This document shows positions 15,783 to 24,050 of a DNA stretch of 64,000 nt, piece after piece. The notes beneath the pieces are model-generated. The model had not been told where the DNA came from, searched no databases, and was given only the letters and a program-made list of their open reading frames with translations. Each line of letters starts with the position of its first letter. The stretch's first letter is position 1. The DNA comes from Actinomadura mexicana. GTDB lineage: Bacteria; Actinomycetota; Actinomycetes; Streptosporangiales; Streptosporangiaceae. Both the position numbers and the translations under genes were made by a program. The stretch lies in NCBI RefSeq assembly GCF_900188105.1, contig NZ_FZNP01000019.1:1-64000 (forward strand). The letters are read 5' to 3'.

Positions 15783-16514
15783 GTGGAGCATGTGCGCATG
15801 ACCAGGCCGGCTCGTCCGAACCTCAGCGCGGGTGGCCTGACATCATACGGCTTCGCCATCGAAGCCGCGATCGGTCGGCGACCCATGCGCTACCTGATCG
15901 GCCGCCGTTTTGTCGACCACTCGGCAGTGACCGCCCTATTCGTTCTGCTCCCGCAGATCCTTGCCGGAAGTCATGTCTGGATAACCGAGAACCCCGCTCG
16001 CGGTGAATGCGAAGTGGAAACGCATATACCCACGATGAGGAATTCGGTTCGCCTGGTCGAGCGCTACCTGTTCGACTGCCTTCCGCTGACCGATATCGGA
16101 TATCTGGATCTCATGGCCTGGCGTTATCCGGGGCTCGGTGCCGATCCCGAGAACGTGGCGGTCGACATGTCCTGGAGCCGGTGGTCCGCGGCCGAGCCGC
16201 GGTGCTATCTGGGACCGGTCACCACGCCCGGCCTCACCGTCACCGAGGCGATCGACCACGAGACCGGCATGGTCGTCGCGCGTGCCGTCGAGCGTCTCCG
16301 GGAACCGTTCCGCCGCTGGGAGGTCGTGGAGATGGGCCGTCCGGACGTGGGCGGGCTGCCCGAGCGGGTCAGGGCCTCCCGCGCGCGGACCGGTGGTTGG
16401 ACGGACTTCCGCCGTGTCGGGGAGCCGGTCCCCGTCCCGCAGGAGGCCTTCGACGCCGGGCCCGCACGACTCCGGGAGGCGCTTGAGGACGGTCTCTCCG
16501 GAACGGCGGCCTGA
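15783..16514 (+). CDS. Unknown protein, possibly LolA-like fold
   Basis: About 243 residues, not assigned with confidence. The segment RYLFDCLPLTDIGYLDLMAWRYPG and the beta-rich pattern around it recall outer-membrane lipoprotein-sorting-protein-like (LolA-like) domains, but there is no signal peptide. The GTG at 15783 has GGGAAGG 9-15 bases upstream; GTG 15774 and ATG 15798 are alternatives. It is followed after 2 bases by the second UbiB-like gene, so the two are an operon. The first UbiB-like gene also ends a run headed by an unknown protein, which suggests a recurring pairing. Confidence 0.65.
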   Translation: MEHVRMTRPARPNLSAGGLTSYGFAIEAAIGRRPMRYLIGRRFVDHSAVTALFVLLPQILAGSHVWITENPARGECEVETHIPTMRNSVRLVERYLFDCLPLTDIGYLDLMAWRYPGLGADPENVAVDMSWSRWSAAEPRCYLGPVTTPGLTVTEAIDHETGMVVARAVERLREPFRRWEVVEMGRPDVGGLPERVRASRARTGGWTDFRRVGEPVPVPQEAFDAGPARLREALEDGLSGTAA

Positions 16515-16516
16515 GG

Positions 16517-17800
16517 ATGGTGGATCGTGCCGGCGCCCGCTCCCTGGCGACGCGAACGGTCCGGATAGGGGCGTTCGGCGGAGCGGCCGCGGCCCGCATG
16601 GCGGCCATCGCCGCGTCCTCTCCCAAGAGCACTCGCGGAACGCGGCTGGCCGCCGAACTCGCACGTCTCATGGAACGGCTTGGCGGGGCCTTCGTGAAGG
16701 CAGGGCAGATTCTCGGAACCCGCGTCGACCTCGTGGGGGAGACGGTCGCGACCGCGCTCGGCAGGCTGCACGACAGTGTGGAGCCCATGGCCCCCGAGGA
16801 GGCGCTGCGGACCATCCGCGCCGGACTCGGGCTGATACCACCCGAGTTCGTGCGGGCGGTCGGAGGGCCGTCGGTGGCCGGCGGCTCGATCGCCTGCGTG
16901 TACCGCGCGGAACGCGGGGGCCGGGCGGTCGCGGTGAAGGTGCGCCGGCCCGGAGTGGGCGCCGCGATCGCGGCGGACATGGCCGTGCTGCGGGCCGCCG
17001 CCGTTGTCGCCGCACGGCTCCCGGCCCTGCGGCGGGTGCCGTTCATGGAGATCGTCGACCAGGTCGGCGACTGCCTCATGGCCCAGCTCGACTTCGGTGC
17101 GGAGGCGGCGAACCTGCGGCGGCTGCACGACGATCTCGCCGAGATGCCGGGCGTCGTCGTCCCGAGGCCGGTCCCCGAGCTGAGCGGGGACGGGGTCATC
17201 GCGATGGAGTTCATCGAGGGCCTCGATCGCGGCGCGATCGAGGCCCTCCCCGCCCGGGTCCGCGAGGGGCAGATCACCTCGCTGGTGCACGCCGTCTACC
17301 GGATGCTGTTCGTCGAGGGTTTCATCCACATCGACCTCCACCAGGGGAACACCTACTTCATGCCCGACGGCACCGTCGTGCTCCTGGACGCCGGTCTGGT
17401 CTTCCGTATGAGCCCCGAGGCCCGGGAGAGGTTCACCGGCTTCTTCGCCGGCATGATCCGGGGAGACGGGGAGGTGTGCGCCGACATCCTGCTGTCGACG
17501 GTGCGGCGTACGGACCCGGAGACGGATATTGCGGCCTTTCGTGCCGAGGTATCCGACCTTGTCGTGCGAAATGTCGGTGTGGTGGCCCGAGACTTCGATC
17601 TCCCCGCGTTCTGCCTCGATCTTTTCGATCTGCAGCGGAAACACCGCCTCTACGCCGAGCCTGAGTTCATATTCCCCATGCTCTGCCTGCTCACATTGCA
17701 AGGTCTGGTCAAGCGTTACCATCCGATGATGGACTTCCAGTTGGAGGCCGCGCCATTCGTGATGCACGGCCTCCTGGTGATGAGCGGCGCGACCGGCTGA
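16517..17800 (+). CDS. UbiB/ABC1 (AarF) atypical kinase-like protein 2
   Basis: A 427-residue paralogue of the protein at 4310-5644. Motifs are FVKAGQILGTR (59-69), glycine loop AGGSIACVY (121-129), ATP lysine K141 in VAVKVRRP, catalytic loop HIDLHQGN (271-278, Gln for the usual Pro) and DAG at 291-293. All key kinase-like residues remain. It is the second gene of a pair with the unknown protein at 15783. Two UbiB-like proteins in one cluster is unusual; they may condition a redox or lipid-quinone step needed by the pathway, but this is inference. Confidence 0.88.
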   Translation: MVDRAGARSLATRTVRIGAFGGAAAARMAAIAASSPKSTRGTRLAAELARLMERLGGAFVKAGQILGTRVDLVGETVATALGRLHDSVEPMAPEEALRTIRAGLGLIPPEFVRAVGGPSVAGGSIACVYRAERGGRAVAVKVRRPGVGAAIAADMAVLRAAAVVAARLPALRRVPFMEIVDQVGDCLMAQLDFGAEAANLRRLHDDLAEMPGVVVPRPVPELSGDGVIAMEFIEGLDRGAIEALPARVREGQITSLVHAVYRMLFVEGFIHIDLHQGNTYFMPDGTVVLLDAGLVFRMSPEARERFTGFFAGMIRGDGEVCADILLSTVRRTDPETDIAAFRAEVSDLVVRNVGVVARDFDLPAFCLDLFDLQRKHRLYAEPEFIFPMLCLLTLQGLVKRYHPMMDFQLEAAPFVMHGLLVMSGATG

Positions 17801-18366
17801 GGCGTGGCCCCGGCAGGAGCGCGAGGAGAGAACCGTGCGGGTGCATGGCCAGGGCTCATCGGCGGCGCGCCGGACCCATGGGGCCGGCTGTGAGTGGGAA
17901 GCCCCCTCGGCGTGATCTCAGCGACCTTAGGCGGGCGGCTTTGCCGGTCACGGAATTAGCGGCGCGGCGTGGTTTCGGCGATGTGCGCTTTCTCGGCCGG
18001 GTGAGGTCTGCCGGTGGGTGGCGCCGGGCGGTCGAGCAGAGGATTCATGGGCTCGTCCCACGGCGGTCCGCCCGCCGCCGTCACGGACCAGCGCGCCGCC
18101 GGCACCGCCTGCCGGGGCAGGTCCGCGCCCCGATCGCCGGCGTGAGGGCCGTGTCGCCGGCGCCGGCCGGGCAGGAGCCGGGCCCCGGACCGCACGAATT
18201 CCCGGGAGACATCGCGCATGGGCGTGATGAGCGAGATCACGCAGCGCCCAACGCCATTGAGCTGATCTTTTGTGGTGAGACAACTTCATAGCGTGGCTTC
18301 GTGCTGTTCGGGCCGACGCGAACCGTCCACGGGGCTTCGAGAGCTTGCCTGTCCGAGACTACTAAG
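17801..18366. other. Non-coding stretch, probable remnant DNA
   Basis: About 570 bases after the UbiB-like gene. Frames on both strands are short, lack ribosome sites and give low-complexity translations. I see no gene; together with the decayed insertion element it may be scar DNA. Confidence 0.5.
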
Positions 18367-18917
18367 AGCATGTCTCATGTGGTGTACGGACGGATGCGGC
18401 ATGATCGGTGTTCGTGTTCTCGGACCTTGCGATCCGGTTGGTGCCGGACGAGCTGTGGGAGATCGTCGGCCCGCTGATCCCGGAGTTCGCGCCGCGGCGC
18501 CAGGGCGGTGGGACGGCGCCGGTGGACGATCGGATGGTGTTCACCGCGGTCGTGTACGTGCTGACCAGCGGGTGCGCCTGGCGGCATCTGCCGGCCGAGT
18601 TCGGTGTGAGCGTGCCCACCGCGCATCGCCGCTTCACCGCGTGGACCAGGGCGGGGCTGTGGCCGCGCCTGCAGCGCGCCGCGCTGGAGGAGTCCGGGAC
18701 GCGCGGGCAGCTCGCCTGGGCTACGGCGATCGTGGAGGCCGCCGCCGCCCGTGCGGAACGGGCGACGAACTGACCGGCGCCCGCGCAGGGCCGTGCGGGC
18801 GAGACCCCGGGAACCAGACCTCCGGTTCCGTCGTGGTCCGAGCAGGCCGCCTGCTCACGCGGTAGTGCCGCCCTCGCCAGGTCTCAGGAAATTGATCTTA
18901 TCCACGTGAGACACGCT
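18367..18917. mobile_element. Internally deleted IS5-type insertion element
   Basis: Imperfect terminal inverted repeats bound the element: AGCATGTCTCATGTGG at 18367-18382 and CCACGTGAGACACGCT at 18902-18917 (14 of 16 pair). Inside is the N-terminal part of an IS5-family transposase with no DDE domain. The 551-bp size is well below an intact IS5-type element, so it is a non-autonomous derivative. No clear target duplication is visible. Confidence 0.7.
18408..18773 (+). pseudogene. IS5-family transposase, N-terminal fragment
   Basis: About 121 residues match the IS5/DUF4096 helix-turn-helix part: LVPDELWEIVGPLIPEF, then VDDRMVFTAVVYVLTSGCAW and FGVSVPTAHRRFTAWT. After the stop the plus-one frame continues with GDELTGARAGPCGRDPGN, which resembles the GELTGPNPVDRGKPGSK junction of two-frame IS5 elements, then similarity ends. 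The catalytic DDE half is missing, so it cannot transpose on its own. Confidence 0.8.
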
Positions 18918-19266
18918 TGAAAGGTCAATGTTCCTGGTGCATCTCGATGAGATCACCTCGGCAAGGCGTTAATAACCGATTCACCCTATTGACAAGCTGG
19001 TGAAATAGTTTGACGATGACCATCATTGCGGCTCACCTCGACGGCTGGAGACGATCGCAGGCGGCGGGTGACGGGCGTTAGGCGCGATCGAAGGGGGGCG
19101 GCCGACGGTGGTGGGCGATCGGAGGGGGCCGAAATTAAGTCTGCCGGGGAATTCGCATGCGCCACGGGCAGGGGGATCCGCAGAGGCCGTGGTCGACAAA
19201 TTCATCTCCAGCCTGTGACTTAATTCGGCAACACGCAGCGCATCGCGACTGTTCGGGAGGATATTC
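18918..19266. other. Upstream region of the LmbU-type regulator
   Basis: About 350 bases without a gene. TTGACA near 18989, followed by AT-rich sequence, could be a promoter. No ACTT-N9-ATAG element is present. Confidence 0.4.
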
Positions 19267-19935
19267 GTGTCCGGCTCCGGAAATGGGCAGCGTTACACAT
19301 CGCCTCATCGGTCTCCCATTGAAGAGGCAAACCGGGTCTCGGCGGCCAGAATGGTGATCGACCAGTCGGCGAGGCCGCGGCGAAGCGGCTTGGAGCTGCC
19401 CCCCCGACTTCCCTTCGAAACGTGGCAGCGGATCGGACGCCAGATATCCCTCATCTCGGACTGCTCGCGCTGGTGGCTCGGCGACTGGCTCATCTACGGA
19501 GAGCGGCATTACCCGAACCGGTACCGGATGGCCATAGAGGCCACGTCGCTCGACTACCAGACGCTCAAGAACTACGCTTGGATCGCGCGCCGCATCCCGA
19601 GGTCCCGCCGGCGGGACCAACTCAGCCTCCAGCACCACGCGGAGGTGGCCGCGCTCCCGCCATCCGACCAGGAGCACTGGCTGCAGCAGGCGGCAGAACT
19701 GGGATGGACGAGAAGAGAGCTCAGAAAGCGCCTGCGGGGAATCCGCAACGGTGACGACGGCAAGAAGCCGGATGAGGCTACCGTCCGCATCGATGTGCTC
19801 GCTGAGCGGCAACGCCGCTGGCAGGAGGCCGCCGAAGCGGCGGAGCTCAGCCTGGCGGAATGGATCGTGGTCATTCTCGACCAGGCCGCGGGCCAGGCCG
19901 GCGAAGGCGTTGCGAAGAACGACGAAGAGGCGTGA
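19267..19935 (+). CDS. LmbU-family transcriptional regulator
   Basis: A 222-residue protein with the LmbU family core: LPFETWQRIGRQISLISDCS, WWLGDWLIYGER, TSLDYQTLKNYAWIARRIP and LSLQHHAEVAALPPSDQEHW. LmbU and NovE-type proteins are pathway-specific activators of lincomycin, aminocoumarin and other clusters, with a DNA-binding domain in this core. The GTG at 19267 follows GGGAGG at 7-12 bases. It lies directly upstream of, and in line with, the warhead cassette, which lacks the 19-bp element, so it is the likely activator of the PKSE operon. Confidence 0.88.
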   Translation: MSGSGNGQRYTSPHRSPIEEANRVSAARMVIDQSARPRRSGLELPPRLPFETWQRIGRQISLISDCSRWWLGDWLIYGERHYPNRYRMAIEATSLDYQTLKNYAWIARRIPRSRRRDQLSLQHHAEVAALPPSDQEHWLQQAAELGWTRRELRKRLRGIRNGDDGKKPDEATVRIDVLAERQRRWQEAAEAAELSLAEWIVVILDQAAGQAGEGVAKNDEEA

Positions 19936-20138
19936 CTTTTCGCCGAGCCGAGTGTATGTGTAGAAGGGCGTAAGGCCACTCCTGCGCACTGCGCGGAAGT
20001 TCATGGGGCGCCAGTCGGCCACCTTTCGGCCGCGATGCCCGTAGACCGTCTGACCGATGGCCACGGCGGTCGTCGCCAGTACGGCGAGAAACTCCTCGGC
20101 TGAACGCCGCCGGTCAGTATTGCCACTGTGGGGTTGAA

Positions 20139-21095
20139 ATGGCCGCTGTAGGGAATCTGCTGACGCCGCCGTTGCGCGGCTTTCTGGAAATCGATCCCAA
20201 GACCCTCGACGTCGAGCGCCTGGGTTTTCCGCCGGGTGATCCGCAGGCTCGTGCCCGGCTGGCGGACGTGGTGCAGAGCTTCGCCACCGGATTCAACACC
20301 GCCCTCGGAGCGGATCCGGCGAGCCTGGATTTCAAGGCGCTGCCGCACGACCTACGTGGATTCGCCTTCGAGGGCGCGGCCATGGGCGTCGCCCTGGTCG
20401 ACCTCGGCACGCTTTCGGGGGGCCGCAGGGTGCGCGCGCTGGCCGAAGGGGCCGGCGCGCGGTACATCCACCTGATTCACGTCGGAGTCGGGTGGGCGTA
20501 CGCGCGCACGCATCTGCATCCGTGGACGGGCATTCGCTTCGGGCGGCCACTGCTGCGTTGGCTCGTGTGGGACGGCTGGGGGTTCCACCAGGCCTTCTTC
20601 AAATCCCGGCGGGTGTTGGTCCGGCACTGGGTCGAGCGGCCGGCACGCGGAACTATGCGGACGATTCGGGATCAGGGCGTCGGCCGTGCGCTGTGGTTCT
20701 ACGCCGGCGGCGATCCGGTCGGGGTGGCCGGGACGATCGGGGCCTTTCCGGCCGCCCGCCGGTCCGACGTGTGGGCGGGCATCGGCCTGGCCGCCGCGTA
20801 CACCGGCGCGCTGCCCCCGGAGCGGTTGGGCGAGCTGCTGGACCGGGCCGCGGGCTTCGAGGAGCACATCGCCCAGGGCGCCGCGTTCGCGGCGAAGGCG
20901 CACGTGGTGTCGCAGGAGGTGCCGGAGCGGTCGGCGGCGGCGATCGAGACGCTGACCGGAGCCGCCCCCGCGGTGGCCGCGGCGTGGACGGACGAGGCGG
21001 CGGTGACGGCCGAGCGCTGCGGCGGCGGTCCGGAGGGCTACGAGGTGTGGCGCGCGAGGGTGCGCCAGGCGTGGCGGAAGCACAACGAGGGGTGA
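20139..21095 (+). CDS. unbL: Enediyne cassette protein UNBL (DUF1702 type)
   Basis: A 318-residue protein at the first position of the warhead cassette. It has the DUF1702/UNBL pattern: PGDPQARARLADVVQSFATG, IHLIHVGVGWAYARTH, WDGWGFHQAFF and AGFEEHIAQGAAFAAKAHV. The biochemical function of this family is not established; it occurs next to PKSE genes in enediyne clusters and is used as a marker for them. It is probably a cytosolic partner in polyene maturation. The ATG at 20139 is 203 bases after the LmbU gene, and the next gene starts 4 bases after its stop. Confidence 0.9.
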   Translation: MAAVGNLLTPPLRGFLEIDPKTLDVERLGFPPGDPQARARLADVVQSFATGFNTALGADPASLDFKALPHDLRGFAFEGAAMGVALVDLGTLSGGRRVRALAEGAGARYIHLIHVGVGWAYARTHLHPWTGIRFGRPLLRWLVWDGWGFHQAFFKSRRVLVRHWVERPARGTMRTIRDQGVGRALWFYAGGDPVGVAGTIGAFPAARRSDVWAGIGLAAAYTGALPPERLGELLDRAAGFEEHIAQGAAFAAKAHVVSQEVPERSAAAIETLTGAAPAVAAAWTDEAAVTAERCGGGPEGYEVWRARVRQAWRKHNEG

Positions 21096-21099
21096 GGGC

Positions 21100-23043
21100 A
21101 TGACCAGAAGGGTTCGGGTGTGGCTGGCCCCGATCTGTGCGGCACTGCTCATCGTGGCGGGCTGGTACAACGCCCGGCTTCCGTCGGTGGCGCAGGCGGA
21201 GGACGAACGCCTGGCGAGCCGGTTCGCGTTCCAGCAGCAGCCGCTGAACGGCACGGCCACACCGCGCGACATACGTACGGTCGCCCCGGCCTACAAGGGA
21301 ATCGACCACTGGATCTCGTCGGTCGGCGCCGCGGTGGCGCTCGCCGACATCGACGGCAGCGGCCGTGCGGACGACGTCTGCCTGGTCGATCCGCGCGACG
21401 ACAGCGTCATGCTCCGCCCCGTACCGGGCACCGGGTCGCGTTTCCCGGCGACGAGCCTGGCTCCGAACGGTCTGCCGTACGACAGGACGATGGCGCCGAT
21501 GGGGTGCGTGCCCGGCGACTTCAACGAGGACGGCCGCATGGACGTCCTCGTCTACTACTGGGGCCGTTCGCCGGTACTCTTCCTGCGCACTCCGGCGGCG
21601 CTCGGCAAGAACGACGCCTTCGTCCCGCAGGAACTGCTGCGCCCGTACAGGGTGTGGAACACCAACGCCGTGTCGCTCGCCGATCTGGACGGTGACGGCC
21701 ACACCGACATCGTGGTCGGGAACTACTTCCCGGACCGCGCGCGGGTCCTCGATCCGACGGCGCGCCAGAGCGAACTGCAGATGCAGGGTTCGATGTCCGC
21801 GGGCGTCAACGGCGGTGTCAACCGGGTCCTGCGGTTCCGGTCCGCGGAGGGCGGCTCCCGTCCTTCGGCGGTCTACGGCGAGGAGCGCAGGCCCTTCTCC
21901 GACCATGTCGCCAAGGGCTGGACACTGGCCACCGGGGCGCAGGATCTCGACGGCGACGGCCTGCCGGAGCTGTACTTCGCCAACGACTTCGGCCCCGACC
22001 GCCTGCTCTACAACGAGTCCCGGCCAGGGAAGATCAAGCTGCGCCTGCTCAAGGGCGTGCGCCATCTCACCACGCCGAAGTCGATGCAGTTGGGCCGGGA
22101 CTCCTTCAAGGGCATGGGCGTGGGGTTCACCGACATCAACGTCGACGGCGTGCCGGACATCGTGGTCAGCAACATCACCCAGGAGTACGGGCTCCTGGAG
22201 AGCAACTTCGCCTGGGTGAGCACCCGCAGGAAGGTCGTGGGGCCGGACGGGCGCGCGTACTACGACGACCACAGCGAGCGGCTGGGGCTGTCCCGCTCGG
22301 GCTGGGGCTGGGACATCAAGGCCGGCGACTTCGCGGGCGAGGGGCGCGACCAGATCATCCAGGCCACCGGCTTCGTGAAGGGGAAGGACGACCGCTGGGC
22401 CCAGCTGCAGGAGCTGGCGATGTCCAACGACGAGGTCCTGGCGCACCCACGACTGTGGCCCAACGTGCAGAAAAAAGATGATATTTCTGGCAACAACCCC
22501 AACCGGTTCTTCGTACGCGGCTCGGACGGCCGGTACCACGACGTCGCCGGCCGGCTCGGCGTCGGGGACCGCGCGGTGTCGCGGGGCATCGCGCTCGCCG
22601 ACGTGGACCACGACGGGCGGCTCGACTTCGCCGTCGCGAACCAGTGGGGTCAGTCGCACTTCTACCGCAACGTCCGCAGCGCGCAGCGGCCCTATCTCGG
22701 GCTGAGGCTCCTCAGCTCGCCGGGATGCGGGGCGCGGCAGGGCGGTTCCACCGCGACGCGGCCGGCCGGCTCCGCCGGGGTACCGGCCATCGGCGCGAAG
22801 GTCGTCCTGGACTCCGGGGCCAGGGGCCAGCGGACGGGCCAGGTCTATCCGGCCAACGGCCATGCCGGCGTGTCCTCGCCGGAATTGCTGTTCGCGCTGG
22901 ACGGGGCCGCGGCGCCGGTCCCCGTCACGATCACCTGGCGCGACTCCTGCGGCACCCGGCACACCGGCAAGGTCCAGGCGACCCCGGGCTGGCACAGCAT
23001 GCTGCTCGGGCCCGACGGTTCGATCAGGGAGATGGCCTCGTGA
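21100..23043 (+). CDS. unbV: Enediyne cassette protein UNBV (FG-GAP/ASPIC)
   Basis: A 647-residue protein with an N-terminal hydrophobic segment (VWLAPICAALLIVAGWY) that acts as signal or anchor, then several FG-GAP/VCBS repeats with DxDGDGxxD calcium-type loops (ADLDGDGHTDIVVG, QDLDGDGLPELYFAND, DINVDGVPDIVVSN) and a C-terminal ASPIC/UnbV domain ending PVTITWRDSCGTRH. This predicts an extracytoplasmic beta-propeller. UNBV is conserved in enediyne cassettes and its role is not settled. The stop overlaps the GTG of unbU (GTGA), so the two are coupled. Confidence 0.93.
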   Translation: MTRRVRVWLAPICAALLIVAGWYNARLPSVAQAEDERLASRFAFQQQPLNGTATPRDIRTVAPAYKGIDHWISSVGAAVALADIDGSGRADDVCLVDPRDDSVMLRPVPGTGSRFPATSLAPNGLPYDRTMAPMGCVPGDFNEDGRMDVLVYYWGRSPVLFLRTPAALGKNDAFVPQELLRPYRVWNTNAVSLADLDGDGHTDIVVGNYFPDRARVLDPTARQSELQMQGSMSAGVNGGVNRVLRFRSAEGGSRPSAVYGEERRPFSDHVAKGWTLATGAQDLDGDGLPELYFANDFGPDRLLYNESRPGKIKLRLLKGVRHLTTPKSMQLGRDSFKGMGVGFTDINVDGVPDIVVSNITQEYGLLESNFAWVSTRRKVVGPDGRAYYDDHSERLGLSRSGWGWDIKAGDFAGEGRDQIIQATGFVKGKDDRWAQLQELAMSNDEVLAHPRLWPNVQKKDDISGNNPNRFFVRGSDGRYHDVAGRLGVGDRAVSRGIALADVDHDGRLDFAVANQWGQSHFYRNVRSAQRPYLGLRLLSSPGCGARQGGSTATRPAGSAGVPAIGAKVVLDSGARGQRTGQVYPANGHAGVSSPELLFALDGAAAPVPVTITWRDSCGTRHTGKVQATPGWHSMLLGPDGSIREMAS

Positions 23044-24050
23044 ACTCGGCGAACGTGGAATCCACGACCAACCCGGCGTCCGCCGCCCCGAGCGGGCCCG
23101 CCAAGGATCCGCGGATCATCGCGCTGCGCCGGTTCGCGATCTCGATCTCGGTCTTCAACATCCTCGGGCACACGGTCCTCGGGTTCGAGCCGTCTTGGGC
23201 GACCCCGCTCGCCGCTATGGCCGTCGCGTACGTGATGGAGCTGGGGCTGGAGACCCTGGACGCCTGGGCGACGCGACGGCCGGTCAAGTACGCGGGCGGG
23301 CCGGTCGCGCTCATGAACTTCCTGATGCCCGCCCACATCACCGCGCTGGCCTGCGCGATGCTCCTCTACGCCAACGCGCGGCTGGGCCCGGTCGTCTTCG
23401 CGGTCATCGTGGCCGTCGCCTCCAAGTATCTGATCAGGGTCCGGATCGGCGGACGGCCGCGGCACGTGCTGAACCCCTCCAACTTCGGCATCGCGGTCGT
23501 CCTGGTGCTGTTCCCCTGGGTCGGGATCGCGCCTCCGTACCAGTTCACCGAGTGGGTCGGCGGACCGCTCGACGTGGCGATCCCGGCGCTCATCCTCGCG
23601 GCCGGGACGATGCTGAACGCCAAGCTCACCAGGAAGATGCCCCTGATCCTCGGTTGGCTCGGCGTGTTCGCGCTCCAGGCGCTGATCCGGACGCCCATCG
23701 AGGGCACGGCGACGCTCAGCGCGCTGCTGGCGATGAGCGGCGTGGCGTTCGTTCTGTTCACCAACTACATGATCACCGACCCGGGGACCACACCGGTGCG
23801 GCCGCGCAACCAGGTCTTCTTCGGCGCGTCGACCGCGGTCGTGTACGCGCTCCTGGTCCACATCCACGTCGTGTACGGCCTGTTCTTCGCGCTCGTCATC
23901 GTGTGCGTGCTGCGCGGCGCGGCCCTGGCGGTCATGGGGGCGCGGCAGCGCGCCACCGCGCAGCCGGCGCCGCTGACCGAGCCCAAGGCCGTGCCCCGGC
24001 CGGCGCCCGCCCGCGGGGGCGTGCTGGCGACCGGCGAGGAGGCGAAGTGA
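23040..24050 (+). CDS. unbU: Enediyne cassette membrane protein UNBU
   Basis: A 336-residue integral membrane protein. After a 30-residue Ala/Pro-rich N-terminus it has about seven to eight hydrophobic helices (for example ISVFNILGHTVLGF, GPVVFAVIVAVAS, VVYALLVHIHVVYGLFFALV) and the conserved HVLNPSNFGIAVVLV segment. This pattern resembles RnfD/NqrB-type flavoprotein subunits, which suggests a redox or transport link, but the function is unproven. Its GTG overlaps the unbV stop and its stop overlaps the PKSE GTG, so the three are translationally coupled. Confidence 0.92.
   Translation: MNSANVESTTNPASAAPSGPAKDPRIIALRRFAISISVFNILGHTVLGFEPSWATPLAAMAVAYVMELGLETLDAWATRRPVKYAGGPVALMNFLMPAHITALACAMLLYANARLGPVVFAVIVAVASKYLIRVRIGGRPRHVLNPSNFGIAVVLVLFPWVGIAPPYQFTEWVGGPLDVAIPALILAAGTMLNAKLTRKMPLILGWLGVFALQALIRTPIEGTATLSALLAMSGVAFVLFTNYMITDPGTTPVRPRNQVFFGASTAVVYALLVHIHVVYGLFFALVIVCVLRGAALAVMGARQRATAQPAPLTEPKAVPRPAPARGGVLATGEEAK

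Noticed and set aside
17956..18240. Possible minus-strand small gene
   Set aside because: No family match, no convincing ribosome site, and Arg/Pro-rich composition typical of chance frames.
20653..22995. Minus-strand open frame of 780 codons opposite unbL and unbV
   Set aside because: UNBL and UNBV are recognisable on the plus strand; the antisense product has no family features.
22862..24046. N-terminal extension of PKSE
   Set aside because: The in-frame extension overlaps unbV and unbU in another frame; the KS domain begins at 24047.
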